From: Gammaproteobacteria bacterium
Lineage (GTDB): Bacteria > Pseudomonadota > Gammaproteobacteria > HK1
NCBI GenBank assembly: GCA_022822245.1
Contig: JAJECB010000477.1
Coordinates: forward strand, 1 to 9,436
Reading direction: 5' to 3'
DNA: 9,436 nt
Both the position numbers and the translations under genes were made by a program. Below the pieces are notes generated by a model. That model saw only the letters and a list, made by a program, of their open reading frames with translations. It made no database searches and had not been told where the DNA came from. Of this stretch, positions 1 to 7,630 are shown piece after piece. Numbering within the stretch: position 1 is the first letter of the stretch; each line of letters opens with the position of its first letter.

Positions 1-848
1 GCATCGCCCTCGGCAGCATCTACGGGCTCGTCGCCCTCGGCATGGTCGTCGTGTACAAGGGGGCGCGGGCCGTCAACTTCGCGCACGGCGAGATCTTCGC
101 GACCGCCGCGTTCGTCGGCTACCTGCTGACCGCGAACGGGCTCGGCTACTGGGGGGCGCTCACCCTCGCGGTCCTCGTCACCACCGTGCTCGGGATCCTG
201 ATCGAGCGAGGCGCCTACCGCCCGCTCGCGAACGCGAGCGACCTCGCCCTCATCATCGCGACCATCGCCGTCTCGTTCATGATCAAGGGCGTCGTCCGGA
301 TCTCCTACGGAGCCCGCGGCGACTTCGTCGCCTACCCGCCGATCTTCTCGTTCGAGCCTCTCATCATCCAGGGGGTGTTCATCCAGCGCCAGCACCTCGT
401 GCTCGGCGGGGTGGCGGTGGTGTGCATGGTGCTCTTCGGGCTCTTCTTCGCCCTCACCCGGCACGGCAAGATGATGCAGGCGGTCTCCGAGGACCGGGAC
501 GCGGCCGCCCTCGTCGGTATCAACGTGCGGCTCGTCTTCCTCTGGATCTGGGCCCTCGGCTCGCTCCTCGGCGGGCTCGCGGGGGTGTTGATGGCGCCGA
601 TCATCCTCGTCTATCCGGACATGGGGCTCTCCATCCTCGTCAAGTCCTTCGCCGCCGCCGTGCTCGGCGGCTTCGACAGCCTCGCGGGGGCGGTCATCGG
701 AGGGCTCCTCATGGGGATCTTCGAGCAGATGCTGAGCGGGTACGCCGGCACGATGTTCCAGGACATCGCGGGCTTCTCGGTGATCATCCTCGTCCTCCTC
801 ATCCGTCCGAGCGGGCTCTTCGGCTCCAGGGAACAGACCCGCGTCTAG
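1..848 (+). CDS. livH: LivH-type branched-chain/hydrophobic amino acid ABC transporter permease (5' partial)
   Basis: This is an inner-membrane permease of the HAAT family, one half of the transmembrane channel that pairs with LivM. The frame is already open at base 3 (reading IALGSIYGLVALG before the first internal Met at 42), and this N-terminal helix is typical of LivH, so the true start lies upstream. About 281 residues are visible, against a usual 290-310. The hallmark VNFAHGE motif falls at about residues 24-30 of the visible fragment. The cytoplasmic coupling loop reads AVSEDRDAAALVGIN, followed by Gly-rich helices (GSLLGGLAGVLMAP, FAAAVLGGFDSLAGAVIGG) and the family's C-terminal RPSGLFG. 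It ends at TAG, 49 bases before livM. The family is clear. The cargo is not: Liv-type systems also carry amides, urea and aromatic acids, and the neighbouring HyuAB hints at something other than leucine. Confidence 0.93.
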   Translation, partial: IALGSIYGLVALGMVVVYKGARAVNFAHGEIFATAAFVGYLLTANGLGYWGALTLAVLVTTVLGILIERGAYRPLANASDLALIIATIAVSFMIKGVVRISYGARGDFVAYPPIFSFEPLIIQGVFIQRQHLVLGGVAVVCMVLFGLFFALTRHGKMMQAVSEDRDAAALVGINVRLVFLWIWALGSLLGGLAGVLMAPIILVYPDMGLSILVKSFAAAVLGGFDSLAGAVIGGLLMGIFEQMLSGYAGTMFQDIAGFSVIILVLLIRPSGLFGSREQTRV

Positions 849-897
849 CGGCGCCCGCCCGGGCCGCGAGTCGCCGCGACGCAGAGCACGGGAAGCC

Positions 898-1854
898 ATG
901 GACCGTCCCCAGCTCGTTCTCCGCTACGCCGCGGTGGCGGGAATCGCGGTGCTCGCGATCGCCCCCTGGATGGTGAGCCTTTACAAGGTGCACGTCCTCA
1001 ACATCCTCATCATCAACATCATCATGGCGACCTCGCTCAACCTCATCATGGGCTACGCGGGGCAGTTCGCGAAGGCGAACGTCGCCTTCATGGGGCTCGG
1101 CGCCTACACCATGGGGGTCCTCGTCACCCGGGCGGACTGGTCGTTCTGGATCGCGTGGCCGACCGGGGCGCTGCTCGCCGCCGGGGTGGGGACCCTCGTC
1201 GCCCTCCCCGCCCTCCGCCTCAAAGGCCTCTACCTCGCGATCATCACCATCTCGTTCGTGCTCATCGTGCACTGGTCGTTCCTGCACGCGCGCTTCATCA
1301 CCGGGGGCGCGACCGGATTCTCCGTCCCCCACCCGAACTACTTCGGGCTGCCCGTCCCGAACACCCTCGCGACCTACTACCTCTCCCTGCTGACCCTCCT
1401 CGGCGCGATGTGGATCGTGCGAAACCTCGTCGCCTCCGGCTTCGGGCGGGCGCTCCTGTGCCTCGCCGAGCAGGAGCTGGTCGCGCCCGCCCTCGGCATC
1501 AACGTGTACCGGACCAAGATCGCGGTCTTCGCGCTGAGCGGCCTTCTCGCCGGCTTCGCGGGCGGGCTCCACGCGATCACCCTCCAGTTCATCGACCCGC
1601 AGAACTTCTGGCTCCTCCAGCTCGTGGTCCAGCTCTGCATGGTCGCGCTCGGGGGGGTCGCGAGCATCCTCGGCTCGGTGCTCGGCGCCTCGATCATGAC
1701 CCTGCTCATCGAGATCCTCCGCGCCTTCAAGGGCCTGTGGGAGTTCGCGATCGGCGGCATCCTGCTCCTGACGATCGTGTTCTTCCCGCGCGGCATCGCG
1801 GGCCTCATCGAGCACTTCTTCCCGACCCTTCGCGAACGGCGGCACCGGCCATGA
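898..1854 (+). CDS. livM: LivM-type branched-chain/hydrophobic amino acid ABC transporter permease
   Basis: This is the second permease of the HAAT importer, 318 residues, a normal length, and strongly hydrophobic throughout. The family core SLNLIMGYAGQFAKANVAF is at residues 46-64, where many relatives read SLGHAAF. Next come GLGAYTMG (67-73), LKGLYLAIITISF (108-120), the GGATG loop (136-140), the coupling helix RALLCLAEQELVAPALGIN (184-202) that contacts the ATPases, and the ending VFFPRGIAGL (294-303). The ATG at 898 is preceded by GGGAAG at 890-895, a plausible but close ribosome-binding site. The stop overlaps the livG start in ATGA at 1851-1854, which implies translational coupling. Substrate specificity cannot be inferred from this subunit. 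Confidence 0.93.
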   Translation: MDRPQLVLRYAAVAGIAVLAIAPWMVSLYKVHVLNILIINIIMATSLNLIMGYAGQFAKANVAFMGLGAYTMGVLVTRADWSFWIAWPTGALLAAGVGTLVALPALRLKGLYLAIITISFVLIVHWSFLHARFITGGATGFSVPHPNYFGLPVPNTLATYYLSLLTLLGAMWIVRNLVASGFGRALLCLAEQELVAPALGINVYRTKIAVFALSGLLAGFAGGLHAITLQFIDPQNFWLLQLVVQLCMVALGGVASILGSVLGASIMTLLIEILRAFKGLWEFAIGGILLLTIVFFPRGIAGLIEHFFPTLRERRHRP

Positions 1855-2693
1855 CCGCGGCGCTCACGCTTCAGGACGTGTCGATCAACTTCGGGGGCAT
1901 CCGCGCCCTCGAGGGCGTGTCCTGCGATGTCCCCGACGGACAGCTTCGCGGCATCATCGGGCCGAACGGGTCGGGGAAGACGACCCTCCTCAACGTCATC
2001 TCGCGCATCTACCCCGTCAGCGCGGGGTCGATCCGCCTCTTCGACGACGACATCACCCGCTGGCCGAACCACGCGGTGGCCCGCCACGGGGTGATGCGCA
2101 CCTACCAGCGGGTCGCCCTCGTCAACCAGCTCACGGTGCTCGAGAACGTGATGCTGGGCCTGCACGCGACCCGACCGCAGTCGCTCCTCGACATCGCGTT
2201 CCGCACCTCGGGCTACCGGCGCGTCGAGCGCGAATCCGTCGACCGCGCCCGGGAGACCCTGGAGTTCGTCGGCATCGAGGACCTCGCGGACCGCAAGGGC
2301 GACGAGCTCTCGGGGGGGCAGATGCGCCTCGTCGAGATCGCCCGGGCCGTCGTGTCGCGGCCGCGGTTGCTGCTCCTCGACGAGCCGGCGGCGGGCCTGA
2401 GCCTCGTCCGCATCGACGAGGTCTCGGAGCTCATCCGCCGCATCAACGGGGAGCTCGGGGTCACCGTGATCCTCGTCGAGCACGTGCTGAACCTCGTCAT
2501 GTCGCTCTGCGAGCGGATCTCGGTCCTCGTCTCCGGGCAGCTCCTCGTCGAGTCCGGCACCCCATCCGAGGTGCAGGAAGACCCGAGGGTGCGCGAGGCC
2601 TACCTCGGACAGGCGCGGGCGCGCAGCCGGCAGGCCGGCGGGGGGGAGGGAACGGCGCACGGCGAGGGGGAGGCGGCGGATGCTCACGCTTGA
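1851..2693 (+). CDS. livG: LivG-type ABC transporter ATP-binding protein
   Basis: This is a cytoplasmic ATPase of the HAAT importer, 280 residues. Walker A GPNGSGKT is at 37-44, the Q-loop RTYQ ends at Gln86, the ABC signature LSGGQ is at 153-157, Walker B LLLLDEP is at 173-179 with Asp177/Glu178, and the switch His is H211 in LVEH. The family C-terminal region (GTPSEVQEDPRVREAYLG) is present, followed by an extra tail of about 27 residues (254-280) rich in Gly, Ala, Glu and His. The start is the ATG at 1851 in the ATGA overlap with livM; no strong Shine-Dalgarno precedes it, so re-initiation after livM is likely. The 3' end overlaps livF by 14 bases. All catalytic motifs are intact. Confidence 0.94.
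   Translation: MTAALTLQDVSINFGGIRALEGVSCDVPDGQLRGIIGPNGSGKTTLLNVISRIYPVSAGSIRLFDDDITRWPNHAVARHGVMRTYQRVALVNQLTVLENVMLGLHATRPQSLLDIAFRTSGYRRVERESVDRARETLEFVGIEDLADRKGDELSGGQMRLVEIARAVVSRPRLLLLDEPAAGLSLVRIDEVSELIRRINGELGVTVILVEHVLNLVMSLCERISVLVSGQLLVESGTPSEVQEDPRVREAYLGQARARSRQAGGGEGTAHGEGEAADAHA
2665..2673 (+). promoter_or_regulatory. Shine-Dalgarno for livF inside livG
   Basis: A purine-rich run, AGGGGGAGG, sits 6 bases before the livF ATG at 2680 and is the strongest ribosome-binding site in the window. It lies inside the last codons of livG and accounts for part of that protein's Gly/Glu-rich tail. It supports the choice of 2680 as the livF start. Confidence 0.6.
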
Positions 2694-3390
2694 GGACCTC
2701 TACCTCGGCTACGGACCCGTCGACGTCATCAAGGGCATCAGCCTCGAGGTGACCCCGGGCGAGGTGGTGTGCATCCTCGGCGGGAACGGCTCGGGCAAGA
2801 GCACGATCCTGAAGGCGGTCGCGGGGTTCCTCACGCCGCAATCGGGGGAGGTGCGGTACGAGGGACGGGTCGTCAACGACGTGCCGGCCCACCGGCGCTG
2901 GCACGAAGGCCTCGTCTACATCCCGCAGGACCGAAGGCTCTTCGGCCGCAAGACGGTCTACGAGAACCTCGAGCTCGGGTGCCTGAGCCGGGGCGAGCCG
3001 CGCGCGCAGGTCAAGGGCCGCATCGAGGAGATGCTGGAGCACTTCCCGGTGCTCCGGGAGAAGAGCCGGCTCAAGGCCCTGACCCTGAGCGGGGGAGAGC
3101 AGCAGACCCTCGCCCTCGCCCGCGCCCTCATGGGGTCGCCGCGGCTCATCCTGCTCGACGAGCCGTCGGCAGGGCTCGCGCCGGTGTGGATCGAGCGGCT
3201 CTTCGAGGTCATGCAGCGGGTGATCGCGGAGCTCGCCCTCACCGTGATCATCGTCGAGCAGAACATCCATGTCGGCCTGGACTTCGCCGAGCGGGGGTTC
3301 GTCATCCAGAACGGGGTGATCGCGCTCGAGGAGTCGTCGGCCACCCTGAGGGGGAGCGAGGACCTCATTCGCTCCTATCTCGGGGGCTGA
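2680..3390 (+). CDS. livF: LivF-type ABC transporter ATP-binding protein
   Basis: This is the second ATPase of the HAAT importer, 236 residues, the usual LivF length. Walker A GGNGSGKST is at 34-42, the Q-loop Gln83 is in IPQDRRLF, the signature LSGGE is at 136-140, and Walker B LILLDEPSAGL carries Asp160/Glu161. The H-loop position is Gln194 in IVEQN; this is normal for LivF (relatives read VEQN) and not a defect. LivG and LivF are expected to form the heterodimeric ATPase. The gene overlaps the end of livG by 14 bases and stops 5 bases before the SDR gene, consistent with one mRNA. Confidence 0.95.
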   Translation: MLTLEDLYLGYGPVDVIKGISLEVTPGEVVCILGGNGSGKSTILKAVAGFLTPQSGEVRYEGRVVNDVPAHRRWHEGLVYIPQDRRLFGRKTVYENLELGCLSRGEPRAQVKGRIEEMLEHFPVLREKSRLKALTLSGGEQQTLALARALMGSPRLILLDEPSAGLAPVWIERLFEVMQRVIAELALTVIIVEQNIHVGLDFAERGFVIQNGVIALEESSATLRGSEDLIRSYLGG

Positions 3391-3395
3391 CCGAG

Positions 3396-4211
3396 ATGCC
3401 GGGGCCGGTTCGAGATGGGGAGGCGGCGCGTGTCCAGGAACGGTTCCTGGACGGCAAGGCGGCCCTCGTCACCGGAGCATCGCGGGGGATCGGCCGGGCC
3501 GCCGCGGTCGCCCTCGCCGCCCGTGGGGCCGACGTCTGCGTGCACTGTCACGAACGCCGAGGTCTCGCCGAGGAGGTCGCGGAGGCAATCGAGGGCCTTG
3601 GCCGGCGCAGCCTCGTCGTCGCCGCCGACATCGCCGATCCGGCCGAGGTCGCCGAGGCCGTGAACGCCGTCGGACGGGCGTTCGGTCGCCTCGACGTGCT
3701 CGTGAACAACGCGGGTCTCGTCGCGCCGAACCGGCTGCCGGAGGCGGAGGTCGAGGTCGCGCACCGCATCATCGACGTCAACCTCAAGGGTCCGTTCAAC
3801 TGCATCGCGGCCGCGCTGCCCCTGCTGCGGGCGTCGGGGGGCGTCATCGTGAACGTCGGGGCGCTCAACTCGCGCGCGGTCTCGGCCGGCGGGCCGGCCT
3901 ACGCCGCGGCCAAGGCGGGTCTCGTCGCCATGACCCGGAACCTCGCCCGGGACCTCGGGCCCCTCGGGGTGCGCATCAACGCGGTGGCCCCGCCGCTCAC
4001 CGAAACCGACATGGGCCGATGGGCGATGGACGCGGCCGGATCGCCGCGGGCCGGGCTCGAAAGCGGCCAGCGGGCGGCGGACCCGGAGGAGGTGGCCGAG
4101 GTCATCGCCCTGTTCTGCTCGCCCGCGATGGCCTATGTCTGCGGCGAGACGCTCTACATGGGCGGAGGCTTCGAGGCGCCGCCGCCCGCGACGGGCCCGT
4201 CATCGGACTGA
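3396..4211 (+). CDS. Short-chain dehydrogenase/reductase (FabG-like SDR) lacking the canonical catalytic Ser
   Basis: This is a classical-type SDR of 271 residues, expected to be a cytoplasmic NAD(P)-dependent oxidoreductase acting on a carbonyl or alcohol. The nucleotide-binding TGASRGIG is at 26-33. Arg54/Arg55 just after the second strand would favour NADP(H). NNAG is at 104-107, the structural Asn at N129 (DVNLKG), and the YxxxK pair is Y169/K173. Two consensus positions are changed. The residue 13 before the Tyr, normally the catalytic Ser, is Ala156 (VNVGALNS), with Ser159 three residues later. The usual PG after the active site (VAPG) reads VAPP, with Pro200. ATG 3396 is the only in-frame ATG or GTG start before the Rossmann fold; it gives a 16-residue N-terminal extension. 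The gene sits between the transporter and the aminotransferase. Its substrate is unknown; a role on an intermediate of the neighbouring pathway is inferred. Confidence 0.9.
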   Translation: MPGPVRDGEAARVQERFLDGKAALVTGASRGIGRAAAVALAARGADVCVHCHERRGLAEEVAEAIEGLGRRSLVVAADIADPAEVAEAVNAVGRAFGRLDVLVNNAGLVAPNRLPEAEVEVAHRIIDVNLKGPFNCIAAALPLLRASGGVIVNVGALNSRAVSAGGPAYAAAKAGLVAMTRNLARDLGPLGVRINAVAPPLTETDMGRWAMDAAGSPRAGLESGQRAADPEEVAEVIALFCSPAMAYVCGETLYMGGGFEAPPPATGPSSD

Positions 4212-4216
4212 GGGAG
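4211..4216 (+). promoter_or_regulatory. Shine-Dalgarno supporting a TTG start for the aminotransferase
   Basis: AGGGAG overlaps the SDR stop codon (TGA 4209-4211) and lies 6 bases before the in-frame TTG at 4223. The spacing favours TTG 4223 over the downstream in-frame GTG at 4250. No in-frame ATG lies near the expected N-terminus. Confidence 0.55.
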
Positions 4217-4222
4217 AGCCGG

Positions 4223-5458
4223 TTGGAAGCGAAATGGGAATCGGAGCGCGTGCGCGAGCTCGTGCCCTCGGCGACGATCGACCTCGGTGACCGCATCAAG
4301 CGCCTGCGCGCGTCGGGCCACGACGTGCTCAACCTCATCTCCGGCGCCCCCGAGTTCGACACCCCGACCGAGATCAAGCGCGAGGCCCATGCCGCGATCG
4401 ACGAGGACTACCGGTACATGACCTACAGCCTGAGCGCCGGGCTCGAGGACCTGCGCCGGGTGATCGCGGACAAGCTCCGGGGGGAGAACGGGATCGACGC
4501 CGATCCGGAGCACCTCATCGTCACCGTCGGGACCAAGGAGGGCATCGCGCTCGCGACCCAGGCCTGCCTCGACCCGGGCGACGAGGTGCTGCTCCTAACT
4601 CCGGGCTGGGTCACCTACGACGCCCTCGTCCGGCTCGCGGGAGCGGAGCCGGTCAGCGTTCCGCTGCGCACCGGAGGCGGCCCGATGCTCACCGGGGACG
4701 ACCTCGCGGCGCGGATCACCTCCCGGACGCGGGCGATCCTCCTCAACACTCCCCACAATCCGACGGGTCGCGTCCTCGGAGAGGCCGAGCTCGACGCGAT
4801 CGCCGGCGCCGCCCGGCGCCACGATCTCCTCGTGCTCGCGGACGAGACCCTCGAGTACCTCGTCTACACGAACGCGCGGCACCGCAGCATCGCGACCCTC
4901 CCCGGCATGGCCGAACGCACCCTCACCTTCAACGGCTTCTCGAAAGCGTTCTCGATGGCCGGCTGGCGGGTCGGCTACGTGCACGGCACGCCCCCGCTCG
5001 TCGCGAACATGCTCAAGGTGCACCAGCACCTGGTGACCTGCGCCAACGTGGTGGCCCAGCGGGCGGCGACGGTGGCGCTCGGCGCACCGGAGGGGGACGG
5101 GATCGGGATCCGGGCCGGGATCCGGGCCGGGCTCGGGGAGAGGCGCGACCTCGTGGCTCGCGCCCTCGACGCGATCCCCGGCATCCGCTGCCCGGTGCCC
5201 GAGGCGGGGCTCTTCTGCTTCCCGGACATCGCGGGGACCGGCATGGACGACCGCGAGTTCGCGGACTTCTGCCTCGACGAAGCGCAGGTCGCGGTCCTCC
5301 CGGGCTCGGCGTTCGGCGCCGGGGGCGAGGACCACGTGCGGATCGCGTTCGGGCGGCGCTCGACGGAGGCGCTCCGCGAGGGCGTCGAACGGATCCGCGC
5401 CGCCCTCGCCGCCCGGGCGGAAGCGGCGGGGCGGGGCGAACCCCGTGCGGCCCACTGA
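4223..5458 (+). CDS. PLP-dependent class I/II aminotransferase
   Basis: This is a fold-type-I aminotransferase of 411 residues with the start taken at TTG 4223, a normal length. It would move an amino group between an amino acid or amine and a 2-oxo acid in the cytoplasm. Visible motifs: SATIDLGDRIKRL and SGAPEFDTP (N-terminal substrate region, about 17-48), NTPHNPTG with PLP-contacting Asn179, Asp207 (pyridine nitrogen), Ser240-Lys241 in GFSKAFSMAGWRVGY (Schiff-base lysine) with Arg249, and Arg373 in HVRIAFG (substrate carboxylate). One oddity: the family's DEIY reads DETL (207-210), so the Tyr that normally bonds PLP O3' is Leu210. A 12-base tandem duplication encodes IRAGIRAG (297-304). 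It lies 11 bases after the SDR gene and 30 bases before hyuA. The closest consensus is the aspartate/aromatic/alanine aminotransferase group, but the amino donor cannot be told. A role in deaminating the product of HyuAB is inferred. Confidence 0.92.
   Translation: MEAKWESERVRELVPSATIDLGDRIKRLRASGHDVLNLISGAPEFDTPTEIKREAHAAIDEDYRYMTYSLSAGLEDLRRVIADKLRGENGIDADPEHLIVTVGTKEGIALATQACLDPGDEVLLLTPGWVTYDALVRLAGAEPVSVPLRTGGGPMLTGDDLAARITSRTRAILLNTPHNPTGRVLGEAELDAIAGAARRHDLLVLADETLEYLVYTNARHRSIATLPGMAERTLTFNGFSKAFSMAGWRVGYVHGTPPLVANMLKVHQHLVTCANVVAQRAATVALGAPEGDGIGIRAGIRAGLGERRDLVARALDAIPGIRCPVPEAGLFCFPDIAGTGMDDREFADFCLDEAQVAVLPGSAFGAGGEDHVRIAFGRRSTEALREGVERIRAALAARAEAAGRGEPRAAH
5105..5128 (+). repeat. 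12-bp tandem duplication inside the aminotransferase gene
   Basis: GGGATCCGGGCC occurs twice back to back (5105-5116 and 5117-5128), with a partial related unit, GGGATC, just before it and GGGCTCGGGG after it. In frame it adds residues of the pattern IRAG-IRAG in a helix that is variable in the family. It looks like replication slippage and preserves the frame. Confidence 0.8.
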
Positions 5459-5488
5459 TCCGCGGCCCGCAGTGGACCGCGTCATCCG

Positions 5489-7630
5489 GTGACCCGAAGG
5501 ATGCGGTCCCGAACCGTCGTCGCGGGGGCGGACATCGGAGGGACCTTCACCGACATCTGTCTTCTCGATCCGAAGACGGGCCGTTCGGTGGCCCGGAAGG
5601 TGCTCACCACCCATCAGGACCCGAGCGAGGCGGTGCTCGCCGGGCTCACCGATGCGCTCGCGGAGGAAGGGCTCAATCCGGCCGGGGTCGCGGTCGTCGT
5701 CCACGCGACGACCCTCGCCACGAACGCCCTCATCGAGCGCACCGGCGCGCGCACCGGGATGCTGACGACCCACGGGTTCCGCGACGTCATCGAGGTCGGT
5801 TACGAACAGCTCTACGACCTTTACGACATCCATCTCGACCTGCCTCCGCCGCTCGTTCCGAGGGCCCTGCGGCGCCCGGTCGCCGAACGGACCGCGAGCG
5901 ACGGCGAACGGATCGAGGCGCTCCGCGGCGAGAGCGCCGATGCGGCCATCCGCTTCCTCGTGGAGCGAGGGGTCGAATCGGTCGCGGTCTGCTTCCTGCA
6001 CGCCTACGCGAACCCGGCGAACGAGCGGGCCGCCGCGGCCCGGGTCCGCGAGCTCGCCCCGGGCCTGCCCGTCTCGACCTCGTCGGAGGTCCTGCCCGAG
6101 CTCGGGGAGCTCCCCCGCTTCTCGACCACCGTCGCGAACGCCTACGTCCAGCCCCTGGTGTCGCGCTACCTCGGGGGGCTGAAGGAGCGGCTGCGGGCGT
6201 CCGGGCACCGGGGCGCGTTCACCGTCGTCAACTCCCGGGGAGGGACGATGAGCCCCGAGACGGCCGCGCGGTTCCCGATCCGGATGCTGGAGTCCGGCCC
6301 CGCGGCGGGCGCCCACGCGGCCTCGGTGCTGTCCCGGCCCCTCCGGCAGCGGAACCTCCTCTCGTTCGACATGGGGGGCACGTCGGCCAAGATCTGCCTC
6401 GTGCGCAACCACGCCCCGCAGGTGACGGTGGAGTTCGAGGCGGCGCGCCTCGCCCGGTTCAAGCGCAAGAGCGGCCTTCCGGTGCGGATCCCGGTGGTGG
6501 ACCTCATCGAGATCGGGGCCGGGGGCGGGAGCATCGCCCGGGTGGACAGCCTCGGGCTCCCGGCGGTGGGGCCGAAGAGCGCCGGCTCCGAGCCGGGGCC
6601 CGCCTGCTACGGGCGGGGCGGCGTCGAGCCGACGGTGACGGACGCCGACGCGGTGCTCGGCTTCCTCGACCCGGAGTACGTCCTCGGGGGGCGGCTCAAG
6701 CTCGACACGAAGGCGGCGGAGGCGGCCCTCGACGAGCGTGTCGGCGCCCCGCTCGGGATGCCGGCGATCGAGGCGGCGTGGACCGTCTCCCGGCAGGTGA
6801 ACGAGCAGATGGCGCGGGCGGCGGCCGTCCACGCCTCGGAGCACGGGGTGGACCTCCGGCGCTTCGCCCTCCTCGCGTTCGGGGGCGCCGGCCCCATCCA
6901 CGCCGCGCAGGTCGCGCGCGCCCTCGGCATCCGCCGCATCTTCGTGCCCCCGGAGCCGGGGGTGCTCTCCGCCCTCGGGGCGGTGCTCGCTCCCCCGCGC
7001 TTCGACCTCGCGGCCTCGTACAAGAGCGAGCTCGAGCACCTCGATCTCGCCCGGGTGAACCGCGTCCTCGCCGAGCTCGAGGCCGAGGGCCACGCCCTTC
7101 TCGACGAGGTGGAGGCCGGGTCCGAAACGGGGGGGAGCCGCCCCGTCGTCCATCGGGCCGTCCGTCAGGTCGTGCGCCACGTCGACATGCGGTACCGCAA
7201 TCAGCGCTACGAGGTGCCGGTCCCTCTTCCCGCGTCCGGAGACCTCGCGCGGGGCGGCCTTCCCGCCGTCGAAGCCGCCTTCCATCGCGCCTACGAGCAG
7301 CGCTACGGGCGGACGATCCGCGGCGTCCCGGCGGAGGCGGTGACCTGGCGGGTCTCGGTCTCGGCCCCGCCCCCCGCGACCCTGAAGGCCCCACCGCGGG
7401 CGGCAGGGCGCCCGGGGCGGAGAGCGAGAGCGGCGGAGCCCTCGGGGCGGCGGCCGGCGTACTTCGAGGAGGGGTTCGTGGAGACTCCCTTCTACCGGCG
7501 CGCCCGCCTCCCCGCGGGCGCGCGGCTCCCCGGTCCCGCGATCGTCGAGGAGGATGGATCCACGACCGTCATTCCCCCCGGCGCCCGCGGGACGGTGGAC
7601 CCGGCCGGCAACCTGGTGCTCGACCTGTGA
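5489..7630 (+). CDS. hyuA: Hydantoinase/oxoprolinase subunit A (ATP-binding, ASKHA fold)
   Basis: This is the ATPase subunit of an ATP-dependent cyclic-amide hydrolase of the HyuA/5-oxoprolinase/N-methylhydantoinase family, 713 residues against a usual 680-720. The first phosphate-binding motif ADIGGTFTD is at 14-22. HATTLATNALIER (72-84) and the YDLYDI...PPLVPR block (108-125) follow. The second ATPase motif LLSFDMGGTSAKICLV is at 290-305, then EIGAGGGSIA (341-350) and AFGGAGPIHA (463-472), which forms the adenosine site. HVDMRYRNQRYEVPVPLP (564-581) marks the conserved C-terminal domain, ending in GPAIVEEDGSTTVIPPG. An Arg/Pro-rich linker (627-655) is the least conserved part. The start is GTG 5489 or ATG 5501. 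Neither has a well-spaced ribosome-binding site, and the motif begins only 13 or 9 residues in. Family relatives act on 5-oxoproline, hydantoins, caprolactam or, as carboxylases, ketones, so the substrate is open. It overlaps hyuB at GTGA. Confidence 0.94.
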   Translation: MTRRMRSRTVVAGADIGGTFTDICLLDPKTGRSVARKVLTTHQDPSEAVLAGLTDALAEEGLNPAGVAVVVHATTLATNALIERTGARTGMLTTHGFRDVIEVGYEQLYDLYDIHLDLPPPLVPRALRRPVAERTASDGERIEALRGESADAAIRFLVERGVESVAVCFLHAYANPANERAAAARVRELAPGLPVSTSSEVLPELGELPRFSTTVANAYVQPLVSRYLGGLKERLRASGHRGAFTVVNSRGGTMSPETAARFPIRMLESGPAAGAHAASVLSRPLRQRNLLSFDMGGTSAKICLVRNHAPQVTVEFEAARLARFKRKSGLPVRIPVVDLIEIGAGGGSIARVDSLGLPAVGPKSAGSEPGPACYGRGGVEPTVTDADAVLGFLDPEYVLGGRLKLDTKAAEAALDERVGAPLGMPAIEAAWTVSRQVNEQMARAAAVHASEHGVDLRRFALLAFGGAGPIHAAQVARALGIRRIFVPPEPGVLSALGAVLAPPRFDLAASYKSELEHLDLARVNRVLAELEAEGHALLDEVEAGSETGGSRPVVHRAVRQVVRHVDMRYRNQRYEVPVPLPASGDLARGGLPAVEAAFHRAYEQRYGRTIRGVPAEAVTWRVSVSAPPPATLKAPPRAAGRPGRRARAAEPSGRRPAYFEEGFVETPFYRRARLPAGARLPGPAIVEEDGSTTVIPPGARGTVDPAGNLVLDL

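Noticed and set aside
849..897. Possible internal promoter or regulatory site in the livH-livM gap
   Set aside because: The 49 bases are GC-rich with only weak self-complementarity and no -35/-10 pair; only a plausible ribosome-binding site is seen.
1066..1089. LivM core motif reads AKANVAF rather than SLGHAAF
   Set aside because: This segment varies among LivM proteins and has no established catalytic role; not enough to claim novelty.
1155..1850. Upstream extension of the LivG frame inside livM
   Set aside because: LivG homology starts at the ATG at 1851; the preceding residues are a shadow of livM.
799..3270. Several long - strand frames opposite livM, livG and livF
   Set aside because: They show the same composition artefact: Asp/Glu/Arg/His-rich translations without domains, opposite well-defined transporter genes.
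3269..3275. LivF lacks the ABC switch histidine (IVEQN instead of IVEHN)
   Set aside because: LivF-type ATPases normally have Gln at this position, so it is family-typical and not a defect.
4595..7285. Very long antisense reading frame (about 896 codons) on the - strand across the aminotransferase and HyuA
   Set aside because: Its translation is low-complexity, dominated by Arg, Gly, Asp, Glu and Pro, with no recognisable domain. The + strand carries clear families over the same bases. Long antisense frames are expected in GC-rich coding DNA.
6778..7626. Upstream extension of the HyuB frame through the 3' part of hyuA
   Set aside because: The extension reads as Arg/Pro/Gly-rich nonsense. 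HyuB family similarity begins right after the GTG at 7627, and hyuA is clearly coded in the other frame.
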